From JANRKG01 sp033763635 (GTDB lineage Bacteria; Cyanobacteriota; Cyanobacteriia; GCF-001939115): a stretch of DNA of 55,722 nucleotides. Location of the stretch: the NCBI GenBank assembly GCA_033763635.1, contig JANRKG010000083.1:1-55722 (forward strand), given 5' to 3'. Each line of letters starts with the position of its first letter. Position 1 is the stretch's first letter. Of the stretch, positions 44,744-54,040 are shown in pieces. The translations under genes and the position numbers were made by a program. Under the pieces are notes generated by a model. That model searched no databases. It saw nothing but the letters and a program-made list of their open reading frames with translations, and was not told the DNA's origin.

Positions 44744-45907
44744 ATGGGCCGTACTGGGGTTTTACTGCTGAACTTGGGTGGGCCGGACCAGTTGGAGGAT
44801 GTCCGTCCGTTTCTCTACAACCTGTTCTCTGACCCAGAGATCATCCGTCTGCCGCTGCCCTGGCTCCAAAAGCCCCTGGCCTGGATGATTTCAACCTCGC
44901 GGGTCAAAAAATCTCAAGAGAATTACCGTCAAATTGGAGGCGGTTCACCCCTGCGGCGCATCACCGAAGAGCAAGCCCAGGCTTTACAGGAAACCCTACG
45001 CCACAAAGGGCATGAAGTCAGTATTTACATTGGCATGCGCTATTGGCATCCTTTTACGGAAGAAGCCATCTCCCGGATTCGGCGGGATCAAATTGAGCAG
45101 TTGGTAATTCTGCCCCTGTATCCCCAATTCTCAGTCAGTACCAGTGGTTCTAGCTTCCGTTTATTAGAGCGAATTTGGCAGGAAGACCCGGAACTGCAAA
45201 AGATTGACTATACGGTCGTTCCCTCATGGCACGATCGCCCAGGGTACGTTCAGGCAATGGCCCAACTCATTCGGCAAGAATTGGACCAATTATCTGACCC
45301 GGATCAGGTTCATATCTTCTTCAGTGCCCATGGTGTGCCTGTCAGCTATGTGGAAGAAGCGGGCGACCCCTATCAGACCCAAATTGAAGAGTGTACGGCT
45401 CTGATTATGCAAACATTGGGGCGGCCCAATCCCCATACACTGGCCTATCAGAGTCGGGTGGGTCCAGTGGAGTGGCTGCGTCCCTATACAGAAGATGCGA
45501 TCGAAGACCTGGCAAGTCAGGGGATAGAGAAGTTGCTGGTGGTGCCCATTAGCTTCGTTTCTGAGCACATTGAAACCCTGCAAGAAATTGATATGGAATA
45601 TCGGGAACTGGCAGAGGAACATGGAATTCACCACTTCTATCGCGTTCCTGCCCTGAACACCTATCCCGCATTTATTGATGATCTGGCTAATCTGGTGGTT
45701 GAAAGTTTGGATGCCCCCAGAGTTCATCTGTCCCAGGTGACTCAGTTGCCCAAGAAGATGAAGATTTACCCACCAGAACAGTGGGAGTGGGGCATGACCA
45801 CTGCCGCTGAGGTGTGGAATGGTCGGCTTGCCATGCTGGGCTTCCTGGCTCTGGTACTGGAACTGATCACCGGACGTGGGTTACTTCACTTCGTTGGAAT
45901 TCTGTAA
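44744..45907 (+). CDS. hemH: Ferrochelatase with C-terminal chlorophyll-binding helix
   Basis: The protein has 387 residues, longer than bacterial ferrochelatases because of a C-terminal extension. The core has LLNLGGPDQLEDVRPFL, the GGGSPL loop, the metal-site histidine in FFSAHGVPVSY, and VVPISFVSEHIETL. After a linker the end (AAEVWNGRLAMLGFLALVLEL) is a CAB/HLIP-type helix with the Glu, Asn and Arg pigment ligands, as in cyanobacterial and plastid type II enzymes. It inserts Fe(II) into protoporphyrin IX; the helix links haem output to chlorophyll. Confidence 0.95.
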   Translation: MGRTGVLLLNLGGPDQLEDVRPFLYNLFSDPEIIRLPLPWLQKPLAWMISTSRVKKSQENYRQIGGGSPLRRITEEQAQALQETLRHKGHEVSIYIGMRYWHPFTEEAISRIRRDQIEQLVILPLYPQFSVSTSGSSFRLLERIWQEDPELQKIDYTVVPSWHDRPGYVQAMAQLIRQELDQLSDPDQVHIFFSAHGVPVSYVEEAGDPYQTQIEECTALIMQTLGRPNPHTLAYQSRVGPVEWLRPYTEDAIEDLASQGIEKLLVVPISFVSEHIETLQEIDMEYRELAEEHGIHHFYRVPALNTYPAFIDDLANLVVESLDAPRVHLSQVTQLPKKMKIYPPEQWEWGMTTAAEVWNGRLAMLGFLALVLELITGRGLLHFVGIL

Positions 45908-45953
45908 TTTTTCTTTTTTCTATTAAAAATTAATTAGAAATTACGTAGAAATT

Positions 45954-45987
45954 AAAAAGAGGCGTTCTATTGAGAGCGCCTCTTTTT
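45954..45987. terminator. Strong terminator after hemH, usable in both directions
   Basis: AAAAAGAGGCG and CGCCTCTTTTTT pair with an inner TCT/AGA extension and a small ATTG loop. The A-run before and T-run after make it a bidirectional rho-independent terminator between hemH and the convergent ugd gene. Confidence 0.9.
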
Positions 45988-46054
45988 TAAAACGGAACTG
46001 AGAGAGTTTTTAAAGCGGGGGCGAGCGAAGCTGACCCCCCGTTTTGCCAATCGA

Positions 46055-47443
46055 CTAGTGACCAACTCCGACGTAACGGAATCCAGCCGCTTCGAGTTCC
46101 TGCTGATCCAGGAAGTTCCGACCGTCGATCATGACAGGGGAACTCATTAAGCTTGCCATCTTCTTATAGTCCAGGTTTCGGAATTGCTGCCAGTCCGTCA
46201 CCAACACCAAAGCATCGCAGCCGTCTGCCAAGCGCTCTGGATCGGTTTCCACCAAGACATTCGACAAGCCGTGCCGTAAACCCGTCTGAGACACCAGGGG
46301 ATCATATGCTTTCACCTTAACCCCTAGACGGTTCAGATTCTCAATCAAATCCAGGGCTGGGGCATCCCGCATGTCGTCCGTGTCAGGCTTAAAGGTCAGC
46401 CCCAAGAGGCCGATCGTCTTCCCTTTCAAGATCTTCAACACTTGTTGTAATTTCTCGATCGCAATCAGCCGTTGCCGCTGGTTCACGCTCACCGCTGCCC
46501 GCAGGAGTTGGGCTTCGTAACCGTAGTCATCGGCTGTGTGAATGAGGGCAGAGACATCCTTCGGGAAGCACGATCCACCCCAGCCAATCCCGGCTTGGAG
46601 GAACTTGGAACCAATCCGGGAATCTAACCCGATCCCTCTTGCAATCTGGACAACATCTGCCCCAACCCGATCGCAAATGTTGGCAATTTCGTTAATGAAG
46701 CTGATCTTGGTTGCCAGGAACGCGTTCGCGGCATACTTAATCATCTCAGCAGAACTCAAGTCCGTGACCACTACTGGGACGGGAGGCAGGGACGGATCTT
46801 CTGCAAACTTCCGTTCAACGATGGGAGCGTACAACTGCTGCATCATTGCGACCGCCTTGGGATTATTGCCGCCCAAAACGATGCGATCGGGGTTGAAGGT
46901 GTCGTACACGGCTGAACCTTCTCGCAGGAATTCGGGGTTGCTGACCACATCAAAGGTTGCCTGTACTTCGGGAGAGATTTCTTCTAGGGTACCCCCTGCG
47001 GTGACGGGCACCTGTTGCCGTTCCCGAATTCCATCCAGCACAATCCGACGAACCCAATCCCCTGAGCCAATGGGTACTGTGGACTTGTTGACAATGACTT
47101 TGTACCCGCCATCTAGATGGGCACCGATTCCCTTAGCAACCGCTTCTACATATCGGGTATCACTTTCCCCCGTTGGTAGAGGGGGAGTTCCCACTGCAAT
47201 GAATAAAATTTCTCCGTGAGTCACTCCCGCACCCAGGTCAGTTGTGAACTCGATCGTCCCGGACTGGATCGCATTCTGCATAATCTCCGAGAGTCCCGGT
47301 TCGAAGATGGGTGACTGGCCGGACTGCATCAATTTCACTTTCTCTTCATTGTTATCCACACAGATAACCTGATGCCCGGTATGAGCCAAGCAAGCTCCCG
47401 TAACCAGTCCAACATATCCTGTACCGATGACACAAACGCGCAT
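46055..47443 (-). CDS. ugd: UDP-glucose 6-dehydrogenase
   Basis: The protein has 462 residues. The NAD-binding motif is VIGTGYVGLVTGA (5-17), the catalytic cysteine is in GGSCFPKDVSAL (about 275) and the C-terminal UDP-binding domain has FKPDTDDMRDAPALD. It oxidises UDP-glucose twice to UDP-glucuronate. It lies 125 bases behind the decarboxylase gene on the same strand, so the two probably form one unit making UDP-xylose for cell-surface polysaccharide. Confidence 0.93.
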   Translation of the reverse strand: MRVCVIGTGYVGLVTGACLAHTGHQVICVDNNEEKVKLMQSGQSPIFEPGLSEIMQNAIQSGTIEFTTDLGAGVTHGEILFIAVGTPPLPTGESDTRYVEAVAKGIGAHLDGGYKVIVNKSTVPIGSGDWVRRIVLDGIRERQQVPVTAGGTLEEISPEVQATFDVVSNPEFLREGSAVYDTFNPDRIVLGGNNPKAVAMMQQLYAPIVERKFAEDPSLPPVPVVVTDLSSAEMIKYAANAFLATKISFINEIANICDRVGADVVQIARGIGLDSRIGSKFLQAGIGWGGSCFPKDVSALIHTADDYGYEAQLLRAAVSVNQRQRLIAIEKLQQVLKILKGKTIGLLGLTFKPDTDDMRDAPALDLIENLNRLGVKVKAYDPLVSQTGLRHGLSNVLVETDPERLADGCDALVLVTDWQQFRNLDYKKMASLMSSPVMIDGRNFLDQQELEAAGFRYVGVGH

Positions 47444-47568
47444 AAGGGTGAATCCTCTCTAGATGGATAGTGAAATGACTCGACAGCCATCACAGAATCG
47501 AGATCAAATCGAAATGAAATCGCGGAATGCGATGCAAGCAGGAAAAACCAGATAGAAGACCCATCCGA

Positions 47569-48516
47569 TTAGCTGACTCCCGCTTGCTCCTCCATAATTC
47601 GAGACCGAAAATCTTCAACCGTAAGTTTTAGACCTTCTTGAAGGGGAATGGTGGGTTCCCAGTTCAGCCAGGTTTTCGCTCGGGTAATGTCCGGCTGTCG
47701 CCGCCGAGGATCGTCCTGAGGCAGAGGCTCGAACTTAATTTCCACATCTGGGTTAACCATCTGCTTAACAGCTTGGGCTAATTCCAAAATGGTATACTCA
47801 CCAGGATTCCCCAAATTGACGGGTCCGATGTAATCACTGTTCATCATTCTGATGAATCCTTCTACTAAATCAGAGACATAGCAGAAACTACGGGTCTGTT
47901 TGCCTTCTCCATAAACGGTTAGGGGCCGATTGCGGAGTGCTTGAGCAATAAAGTTACTCACCACTCGACCATCGTTCTCTAACATTCGAGGACCGTAAGT
48001 GTTAAAAATACGAACGACTCGAATATCAACGCCGTGCTGTCGGTGATAGTCAAAGGATAGGGTTTCTGCAATTCGTTTACCCTCGTCGTAACAACTACGA
48101 ATGCCGATCGTATTGACATTCCCCCGGTAATCCTCGGTTTGAGGATGGATCTCTGGATCTCCATAGATTTCAGAGGTAGAGGCCAGGAAGAAACGGGCTT
48201 TTACCTGTCTCGCTAACTCCAACATATTGAGGGTTCCCAATACATTCGTTTTGATCGTCTTAATGGGGTCGTATTGGTAATGCGGTGGGGAAGCGGGGCA
48301 GGCGAGATGATAAACCTGATCGACTTCGAGTTGAATGGGATCAGTAATGTCGTGGCGGATCAGTTCAAAATTTGGGTGGCCCACCCACTTCTGCACATTC
48401 CGCTTGTGCCCGGTGAAAAAGTTATCTAGACAAATGATTTCGTGGCCTTTGGCCATCAGCCTATCAGTTAGATGGGAACCGAGGAATCCAGCACCACCAG
48501 TTATGAGAATTCTCAT
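47569..48516 (-). CDS. UDP-glucuronate decarboxylase (UXS-type SDR)
   Basis: I chose ATG 48516 (MRILITGGAGFLGSH, 315 residues); a GTG three codons upstream is possible. The extended SDR fold has TGGAGFLGSHL, the catalytic ST pair in LASTSEIYG and the Tyr-x3-Lys in SCYDEGKR, plus EDYRGNVN and the IFNTYGPRM block seen in UXS proteins. It converts UDP-glucuronate to UDP-xylose. The adjacent ugd supplies the substrate. Confidence 0.9.
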   Translation of the reverse strand: MRILITGGAGFLGSHLTDRLMAKGHEIICLDNFFTGHKRNVQKWVGHPNFELIRHDITDPIQLEVDQVYHLACPASPPHYQYDPIKTIKTNVLGTLNMLELARQVKARFFLASTSEIYGDPEIHPQTEDYRGNVNTIGIRSCYDEGKRIAETLSFDYHRQHGVDIRVVRIFNTYGPRMLENDGRVVSNFIAQALRNRPLTVYGEGKQTRSFCYVSDLVEGFIRMMNSDYIGPVNLGNPGEYTILELAQAVKQMVNPDVEIKFEPLPQDDPRRRQPDITRAKTWLNWEPTIPLQEGLKLTVEDFRSRIMEEQAGVS

Positions 48517-48888
48517 TGGCTTCACAGAATAACGACTGCATCAAGTTAGAACTAAAAAGTTAGAACTATATAGAACAGTTCAACTTCACTTTGGTTTCCG
48601 GTCAAGTTTTCAGGTCTTTTAGGAACCCTCAGACTTAATAATCCCAATATTTGAACCGTATTTCTACCAATTGGGTTTCTAGATTCATCCCATTAGCAGC
48701 CGCCTGACAATCTCTTTTTCTTCAATAGAGATACAACTTTTGACCCTGTTCTAAAACTGTTTCTTGGGAAAAATACCTAAAAATCATTTTGGATGGAGAT
48801 TGCTGAGAAGGATTTAAAGGTTTTGTAAAGCTGTCAATCCCCCTCAGAAAAATTTAGAAATGATTTTTAGGGCAGAGAACCCCTTTGT

Positions 48889-48954
48889 TGCCCTCCGTTT
48901 ATGCCATTCGTTTAATAGATGCCAAATTAACGGATGTTAATTTATTGGAGGGCA
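48889..48954. repeat. Inverted repeat in the 535-base divergent spacer
   Basis: TGCCCTCC (48889-48896) and GGAGGGCA (48947-48954) are perfect complements 50 bases apart, with CCGTTTA and TTAACGG partly pairable inside. They lie 107 bases before the regulator's start, in the spacer between UXS and the regulator. The rest of the 535 bases is AT-rich with no gene I can support, and presumably holds both promoters. Confidence 0.4.
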
Positions 48955-49060
48955 CCCATCGATATAGCTCTAATGACAGATAGCTTTCGCCTGATCAAAC
49001 GGATAAGCTGTAAAAAAATTATTTATGAGAAAAGTAACAGAATCAATTAAGAGGAATTGA

Positions 49061-49798
49061 GTGGTAGCTATGAGTGAGATCCGTGTTGCGTTGGTTGAAG
49101 ATCACGACCTTACACGAGTTGGCCTGAAAACCACTCTACAACGGGGGGGGGTGAAAGTCATCGGGGAAGCTGCGAATGGTGTAGAAGGGCTGAAACTTTT
49201 GCAATCTTCTAGGCCCGATGTGGCAGTGATTGACATTGGCCTTCCTAATATGGATGGGATTGAGCTAACCCGTCGGTTTAAGCAATTTTTGTCAGAAGGG
49301 GAGCCATCCGGTCTACCCCCCACTCGTGTCATGATGCTGACGATGCAAAATGACGAAGATGCAGTGTTGGCAGCATTTGCTGCGGGAGCAGACTCCTACT
49401 GCATGAAGGACTTGAATGCAGAAAGTTTGATTCAAGCTTTGCATGTTACCCATGAGGGTAACCACTGGATTGATCCGGCGATCGCCCGTATTGTCCTGCA
49501 ACAAAGTCAGCAGAGCCAGGAAGCCCATGCTGGTGCGGAAATGGCTGCCGGAAAAACTGTCACCATCAATGCGGATTCGGACTACAGCGAAATGCTGGAG
49601 ACCTACCCCCTGACGGAACGAGAACTGGAAGTTCTGGAATTGATTGTGGCAGGGAGCAGCAATGCAGATATTGCTGACAAGCTCTATATCACAGTGGGGA
49701 CCGTTAAAACTCACGTTCGGAACATTCTGAACAAGCTCTGTGCGGATGACCGGACTCAGGCAGCGGTACGGGCACTTCGGGCGGGCTTGGTTAGCTAG
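49061..49798 (+). CDS. NarL/FixJ-type response regulator (Rre1-like)
   Basis: The protein has 245 residues. GAGG sits 6 bases before the GTG at 49061, which decides this start over the ATG at 49070. The receiver domain has the acidic pair Glu13-Asp14, phospho-acceptor Asp58 in VIDIGLPNMDG and a Lys in YCMKDL. After a 40-residue Gln/Ser-rich linker, the LuxR helix-turn-helix (about 182-240, with LTERELEVLELI and VGTVKTHVRNIL) follows. The ordering and length resemble the Rre1/Ycf29 stress regulators of cyanobacteria; that name is inferred. No histidine kinase is next to it. Confidence 0.87.
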   Translation: MVAMSEIRVALVEDHDLTRVGLKTTLQRGGVKVIGEAANGVEGLKLLQSSRPDVAVIDIGLPNMDGIELTRRFKQFLSEGEPSGLPPTRVMMLTMQNDEDAVLAAFAAGADSYCMKDLNAESLIQALHVTHEGNHWIDPAIARIVLQQSQQSQEAHAGAEMAAGKTVTINADSDYSEMLETYPLTERELEVLELIVAGSSNADIADKLYITVGTVKTHVRNILNKLCADDRTQAAVRALRAGLVS

Positions 49799-49946
49799 TT
49801 GGACCAAAATTGAGGCGGTAAATTGGAAAATTCACCGAGTCGGGGAATAGACAGAAGGCACCCTGCCACAAGACACTGTTGAAGGAACCAAGCCAGTCTG
49901 AATGACCAGCAACCGTAAACCTACCTAAAACAGTTAAGGAGCCTCC

Positions 49947-50348
49947 ATGCAGCGATTTATTCCCCTGATTGCACGGGCGTTTCTCGCAGCCATTTTTATT
50001 AAGTCCGGCACTGATAAACTCCTTGATCCGGCTGCAACTCAGCAGTATATGGCTTCCGCAGGGTTGCCCCTCACAGGGCTGCTACTTGCTGGGGCGATCG
50101 TCGCTGAACTGGTCGGGGCAGTCTCCGTGATTCTTGGTTGGAAGGCCCGTTGGGGTGCGATCGCCCTGATTGTATTCCTGGTTCCCACGACCCTGATCTT
50201 TCACACGGACTTTTCCCAACGCATGCAGTTAATTCAGTTCTTGAAGAATCTGGGTCTAATTGGCGGCTTACTGATGGTTGTTGCCTACGGTTCAGGCCCC
50301 CTGAGCCTGGATGAACGACTGGGGGGCGATGGGAAGGTAGATGGGTAA
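49947..50348 (+). CDS. DoxX family membrane protein
   Basis: The protein has 133 residues with four membrane helices (about 7-22, 45-66, 70-88 and 105-122). The DoxX pattern is seen in FIKSGTDKLLDPAATQQYMASAGLP near the start (residues about 17-41) and VSVILGWKARWGA. A good GGAG site lies before the ATG. Family members take part in quinone or sulfur oxidation and oxidative-stress protection; no partner here narrows that. Confidence 0.85.
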   Translation: MQRFIPLIARAFLAAIFIKSGTDKLLDPAATQQYMASAGLPLTGLLLAGAIVAELVGAVSVILGWKARWGAIALIVFLVPTTLIFHTDFSQRMQLIQFLKNLGLIGGLLMVVAYGSGPLSLDERLGGDGKVDG

Positions 50349-50427
50349 GGGGGATTGGCGTGGCTCCTGGGAGGGCACAGGGCGAATTCTTCTTAGCCTT
50401 CCCATGACCCAATCACTCATTACCCTC

Positions 50428-51327
50428 TCAAGCTGAAACCTTGGCCTCTTCTAACGGCAACTTCTCTGCTTCTTCGTCATAGAGTTGCAAAACCATTCCT
50501 TCGCGGGCTAATAGCGCGTGGGGAAAGTGCTTAACTGCCTGAAGCGCTATGTCATCTAAAAACTCGTCGTTGTGAAGGGGGTCATGGTGGAAGATGACCA
50601 GTTGCTTCACTTGGGCGGCACGGGCGACCTTGATCGCCTCCTGCCAAGTGGAGTGGCCCCAACCGACTCGACTACTCTTAGTGGAGTTATATTCTTCGTC
50701 TGTGTAGGTCGCATCGTAAATCAAGACATCCGCTTCGCGGGCCAGATGAAGTAGATTTTCGTCCAAATGATCGGCGAAATGTTCCGTATCGGAGGCGTAG
50801 ACTGCCGCATGGCCCCGCCAATTTACCCGATAGCCAACGGCCTGTCCTGGGTGATTCAAAGGCCCTGTTTCGATCGTCACGTCTCCAATTTGAATGGATT
50901 GACCCACTTCAACATCATAAAAGTGTAGGTCGGCCCCCATTACCTGGAGTGGCACCGGAAAGTTGGGATGCAGCATTTGATCGTTCAATCGCCGCTCAAT
51001 GGTGAATCCGTTTGGGGCAACTGCCCCGTATATATGAAAACGGTTGCCTTTCACAAAAGCGGGCGAGAAAAAAGGAAAACCTTGGATATGATCCCAGTGG
51101 GAATGGGTAAAGAACAGAGAGGCTTCTACGGGCATTTGGGTCAGCAAGTGTTGCCCCAGAACCCGCAGCCCGGTTCCTCCGTCGAAGATCAACCGACGAC
51201 CGCCAACGCGCATCTCAATGCAAGGGGTGTTTCCGCCGTAACGAACCGTTTCGGACCCTGGACAGGCAATACTTCCCCTCACCCCCCAGAAATGAACCGT
51301 AAACTGGTTTTCCTCCATTTCAAACAT
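50428..51327 (-). CDS. Metallo-beta-lactamase-fold hydrolase
   Basis: The protein has 299 residues. The metal motif is HSHWDH at 75-80, with further ligands in GPLNHPGQA, ASDTEHF and the late FHHDP. The start FTVHFWGVRGSIACPG matches the group of MBL phosphodiesterases related to PhnP and tRNase Z-like enzymes. Met1 (51327) has GGAG at 5 bases; Met4 is an alternative. The C-terminus has about 40 residues beyond the core. The substrate, probably a cyclic or nucleic phosphodiester, is inferred. Confidence 0.85.
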   Translation of the reverse strand: MFEMEENQFTVHFWGVRGSIACPGSETVRYGGNTPCIEMRVGGRRLIFDGGTGLRVLGQHLLTQMPVEASLFFTHSHWDHIQGFPFFSPAFVKGNRFHIYGAVAPNGFTIERRLNDQMLHPNFPVPLQVMGADLHFYDVEVGQSIQIGDVTIETGPLNHPGQAVGYRVNWRGHAAVYASDTEHFADHLDENLLHLAREADVLIYDATYTDEEYNSTKSSRVGWGHSTWQEAIKVARAAQVKQLVIFHHDPLHNDEFLDDIALQAVKHFPHALLAREGMVLQLYDEEAEKLPLEEAKVSA

Positions 51328-51407
51328 GCGCTCTCCATCGGATTCGATCGAATCTAAACGCTAGCATTCCGGTTATCTATCTGCTTATCTATCGTTGCTG
51401 TGGCCTT

Positions 51408-51472
51408 TGCTGTTTCTCTCTGCTGTTTCTCTCTGCTGTTTCTCTTTGCTGTTTCTCTTTGCTGTGTGTCCC
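51408..51472. repeat. 13-bp tandem repeat upstream of the MBL hydrolase gene
   Basis: TGCTGTTTCTCTC occurs at 51408 and 51421, TGCTGTTTCTCTT at 51434 and 51447, and a degenerate unit at 51460; a further degenerate unit precedes the array. It starts about 80 bases before the MBL gene start, in the 466-base gap behind surE. The rest of that gap is AT-rich and shows no gene. A plus-strand frame across the repeats is low-complexity and not credible. Confidence 0.85.
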
Positions 51473-51793
51473 TGGATGCTATTACAACCATTTTCACTTG
51501 TAATAACAATGATTCACCCCTTAAAATACTGAACCTTACAAAACTATCCCTGGTTGTTTGTGAAACAATGCCAAATCCAAAATGCTAAAAAATAGTATTT
51601 TTTGATACTGGCTGCTCGATATGGATAATTCTTATCCTGAATTTCAATTTTTCAACAGTCCCTACTTTTTGAAATCAGTATTCTACTTTAAGATGCCCAC
51701 TCTGCCCTGGAATGTCATTAATCTACTCTCTATTATCTGCCAGTAAAATTGTTACCAGGTTGGTTTGCTAGAACTTTATAGGAGAAATTTAGC

Positions 51794-52612
51794 TCAATAA
51801 ATTATTTTTTTGTCTAACGAAACATTGAGTTGCCACTCCTGTAAGCTCTTGAGACCTCTGGGACAGGTGAGATCGTATTGTAAAGGGGTGATGGTGATGT
51901 AATTATCCCGGATCGCCTGGACATCTGAAGGCACCTGATCGAGCCATTCAATCCCAGTTTCGCCTGTAATTTCCTCCAATAATTCTCCCGCTAGCCAGTA
52001 ATAACTTTTACCTCGTGGATCGAGGCGTTTCTGGAAAACATCAAAATAACGCCGTACTCCCTGCCGTGTGACTGCCACCCCTGCGATTTCCTCTTGCTTT
52101 ACAGCCGGAACATTGACATTGAGCAGCATTGGAACGGCGAGGGGAGATTGGGACAACTGGGCAATGAGCGTTTTTGCAAAGGTAACCGTCGGTTCAAACT
52201 CTCGATAAGTATAGCTGGCAAGGCTAAAGGCAATCCCTGGAATTCCTTCAATCACCCCTTCCATCGCGGCAGAAACCGTTCCTGAATACAGTACATCCGT
52301 TCCCAGGTTGGAGCCATGATTGATGCCGGAAAGAACAAAGTCTGGAGGGCTACTCAATAAAGCACCCAGAGCGAGCTTGATGCAATCGGAAGGGGTGCCG
52401 GAGCAAGCCCAGGCTTTTACAGACGGATGAAAAATCGTATCGATTGCTTCTGCCCGAATGGGGTGGTGAAGGGTCAGTCCGTGCCCAGTCGCCGATCGTT
52501 CCTGGTCTGGGCAAACCACGGTTACGTCGTATCCTGCCTCAGCAAAAGCATTGGCAAGGCTCCGAATGCCCTGGGCAAAGATACCATCATCGTTACTGAT
52601 TAAGAGTTTCAT
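51794..52612 (-). CDS. surE: 5'/3'-nucleotidase SurE
   Basis: The protein has 272 residues. The signature NDDGI (7-11), CPDQERSATGHGLTL and LSGINHGSNLGTDVLYSGTV (about 94-113) carry the metal ligands Asp8, Asp9, Ser40 and Asn97. SurE removes phosphate from nucleoside monophosphates and short polyphosphate and supports survival in stationary phase. It is divergent from pheS across 234 bases. Confidence 0.93.
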   Translation of the reverse strand: MKLLISNDDGIFAQGIRSLANAFAEAGYDVTVVCPDQERSATGHGLTLHHPIRAEAIDTIFHPSVKAWACSGTPSDCIKLALGALLSSPPDFVLSGINHGSNLGTDVLYSGTVSAAMEGVIEGIPGIAFSLASYTYREFEPTVTFAKTLIAQLSQSPLAVPMLLNVNVPAVKQEEIAGVAVTRQGVRRYFDVFQKRLDPRGKSYYWLAGELLEEITGETGIEWLDQVPSDVQAIRDNYITITPLQYDLTCPRGLKSLQEWQLNVSLDKKIIY

Positions 52613-52846
52613 GCCAAATTGTTGGGACGCACACGGTACACAAGACCCTTACCCTAACATGCCCAAAACCGAGGGGTTGCACCGGATCGGTCGGGAATTT
52701 GATGTCGGACAGGCAGAAAAGCACTGTAAACTGAAAAAGTAAAACTCCAAACTCTGGTATAGCACTCCTATAAGCAGAGTAAAGAGATAGGGGTCGGTGT
52801 GATCGGTGATTGTTATCACTAGCCACCCAACTTGATATTGAATGGC

Positions 52847-53851
52847 ATGACTACTCAGACAGACAATCTGGCAGAACAACTGGAAACCCTGCGTCGGGAG
52901 GCGGAGCAGGTGATCGCATCCACAGACAATTTAGAGCAGCTTGAACAACTCCGGATTAAATATCTGGGTAAGAAGGGTCAATTGTCTGGCCTATTAGGGG
53001 GGATGGGGAAGTTACCCGCCGAGGAACGTCCTCGCATTGGGGCTTTAACGAATGAGGTCAAAGATGCCCTACAAACGGCCTTAGACGATAAGAAGACCGC
53101 ACTTCAGGCAGCGGAAATTCAAGCGCGGCTGGAAGCGGAAACCCTGGATGTTACGATGCCCGGAACCTACTACCCTCAGGGTCAGGTCCACCCGATTAAC
53201 GGCATGATCGATCGAGTTATTGATATCTTTGTGGGATTGGGGTACACCGTTGCAGACGGGCCAGAGTTAGAAACGGATTACTACAACTTTGCAGCCCTGA
53301 ACACCCCACCGGACCATCCGGCCCGTGATATGCAGGATACCTTCTACTTGCCGGATGGCAACCTGCTCCGTACCCATACCTCTTCTATTCAAATTCGTTA
53401 TATGGCGGAGAACGATCCGCCGATTCGGATTGTGGCTCCGGGTCGCTGCTACCGTCGGGATACGGTGGATGCGACCCACGCAGCCGTGTTTCATCAGGTC
53501 GAATTGTTAGCGATCGACGAAGGACTGACCTTCACAGACCTGAAGGGGATCATCAAAGTCTTCTTGCAAGAAATGTTCGGTGATGATCTGCCGATTCGCT
53601 TCCGGGGGAGCTACTTCCCCTTCACGGAACCCTCGATTGAGGTAGACGTACAGTGGCGGGGCCGCTGGCTGGAGGTCATGGGCGGGGGCATGGTAGACCC
53701 CAATGTGTTAAAAGCGGTTGGCTATGATCCGGAGGTTTACACGGGTTTCGCAGCAGGGTTTGGGGTGGAACGGTTCGCGATGGTTCTTCACCAGATCGAT
53801 GATATCCGTCGTCTCTATGCCAGCGATCTGCGATTTCTGCGACAGTTCTAA
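52847..53851 (+). CDS. pheS: Phenylalanyl-tRNA synthetase alpha subunit
   Basis: I chose ATG 52847 (334 residues); the frame reaches five codons upstream to a TTG, which would add an unusual tail. An N-terminal coiled coil (about 1-85) that binds tRNA is followed by the class II catalytic core: HPINGMIDRVIDIF, motif 2 in APGRCYRRDTVDATH and motif 3 in GFGVERFAMVLHQI. The beta subunit gene is not adjacent, as is usual in cyanobacteria. Confidence 0.95.
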   Translation: MTTQTDNLAEQLETLRREAEQVIASTDNLEQLEQLRIKYLGKKGQLSGLLGGMGKLPAEERPRIGALTNEVKDALQTALDDKKTALQAAEIQARLEAETLDVTMPGTYYPQGQVHPINGMIDRVIDIFVGLGYTVADGPELETDYYNFAALNTPPDHPARDMQDTFYLPDGNLLRTHTSSIQIRYMAENDPPIRIVAPGRCYRRDTVDATHAAVFHQVELLAIDEGLTFTDLKGIIKVFLQEMFGDDLPIRFRGSYFPFTEPSIEVDVQWRGRWLEVMGGGMVDPNVLKAVGYDPEVYTGFAAGFGVERFAMVLHQIDDIRRLYASDLRFLRQF

Positions 53852-53870
53852 AAAACTGCATCTCTACTAA

Positions 53871-53985
53871 GGCGATTTCTGGCAAAGAATTTACTGATAG
53901 GTTGCCCTTCAACTCCGCTCAGGGCAGGAACGCTGGTTGAGCGAAGCCGAAACCAGAGGGGAAATTTTTTCTAGAAATTTACTAA
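53871..53985. repeat. Dispersed palindromic repeat, copy B
   Basis: It starts GGCGATTTCT like copy A (27341-27450) and matches it without gaps at 84 of the first 100 positions by hand count. The inverted arms (AACTCCGCTCA and TGAGCGAAGCCGA) differ more from each other than in copy A. It sits between pheS and the bidirectional terminator, 20 bases after the pheS stop. Confidence 0.8.
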
Positions 53986-54014
53986 AAGAGACGTTCCACT
54001 GGAACGTCTCTTTT
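53984..54014. terminator. Bidirectional terminator between pheS and eno
   Basis: AAAAGAGACGTTCC and GGAACGTCTCTTTT form a perfect 14-bp stem with the 3-base loop ACT. A-run and T-run flanks make it usable by both convergent genes. Confidence 0.9.
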
Positions 54015-54040
54015 GCTTTTGTCTTTAATCGGTTGGAAAC

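Noticed and set aside
51395..51472. CRISPR array
   Set aside because: Units are 13 bp in direct contact without spacers, so this is a plain tandem repeat. No other array-like structure or cas gene is in the window.
51400..51588. 62-codon plus-strand frame over the 13-bp repeats
   Set aside because: The first part is only the translated tandem repeat and the remainder has no protein-like pattern or ribosome site.
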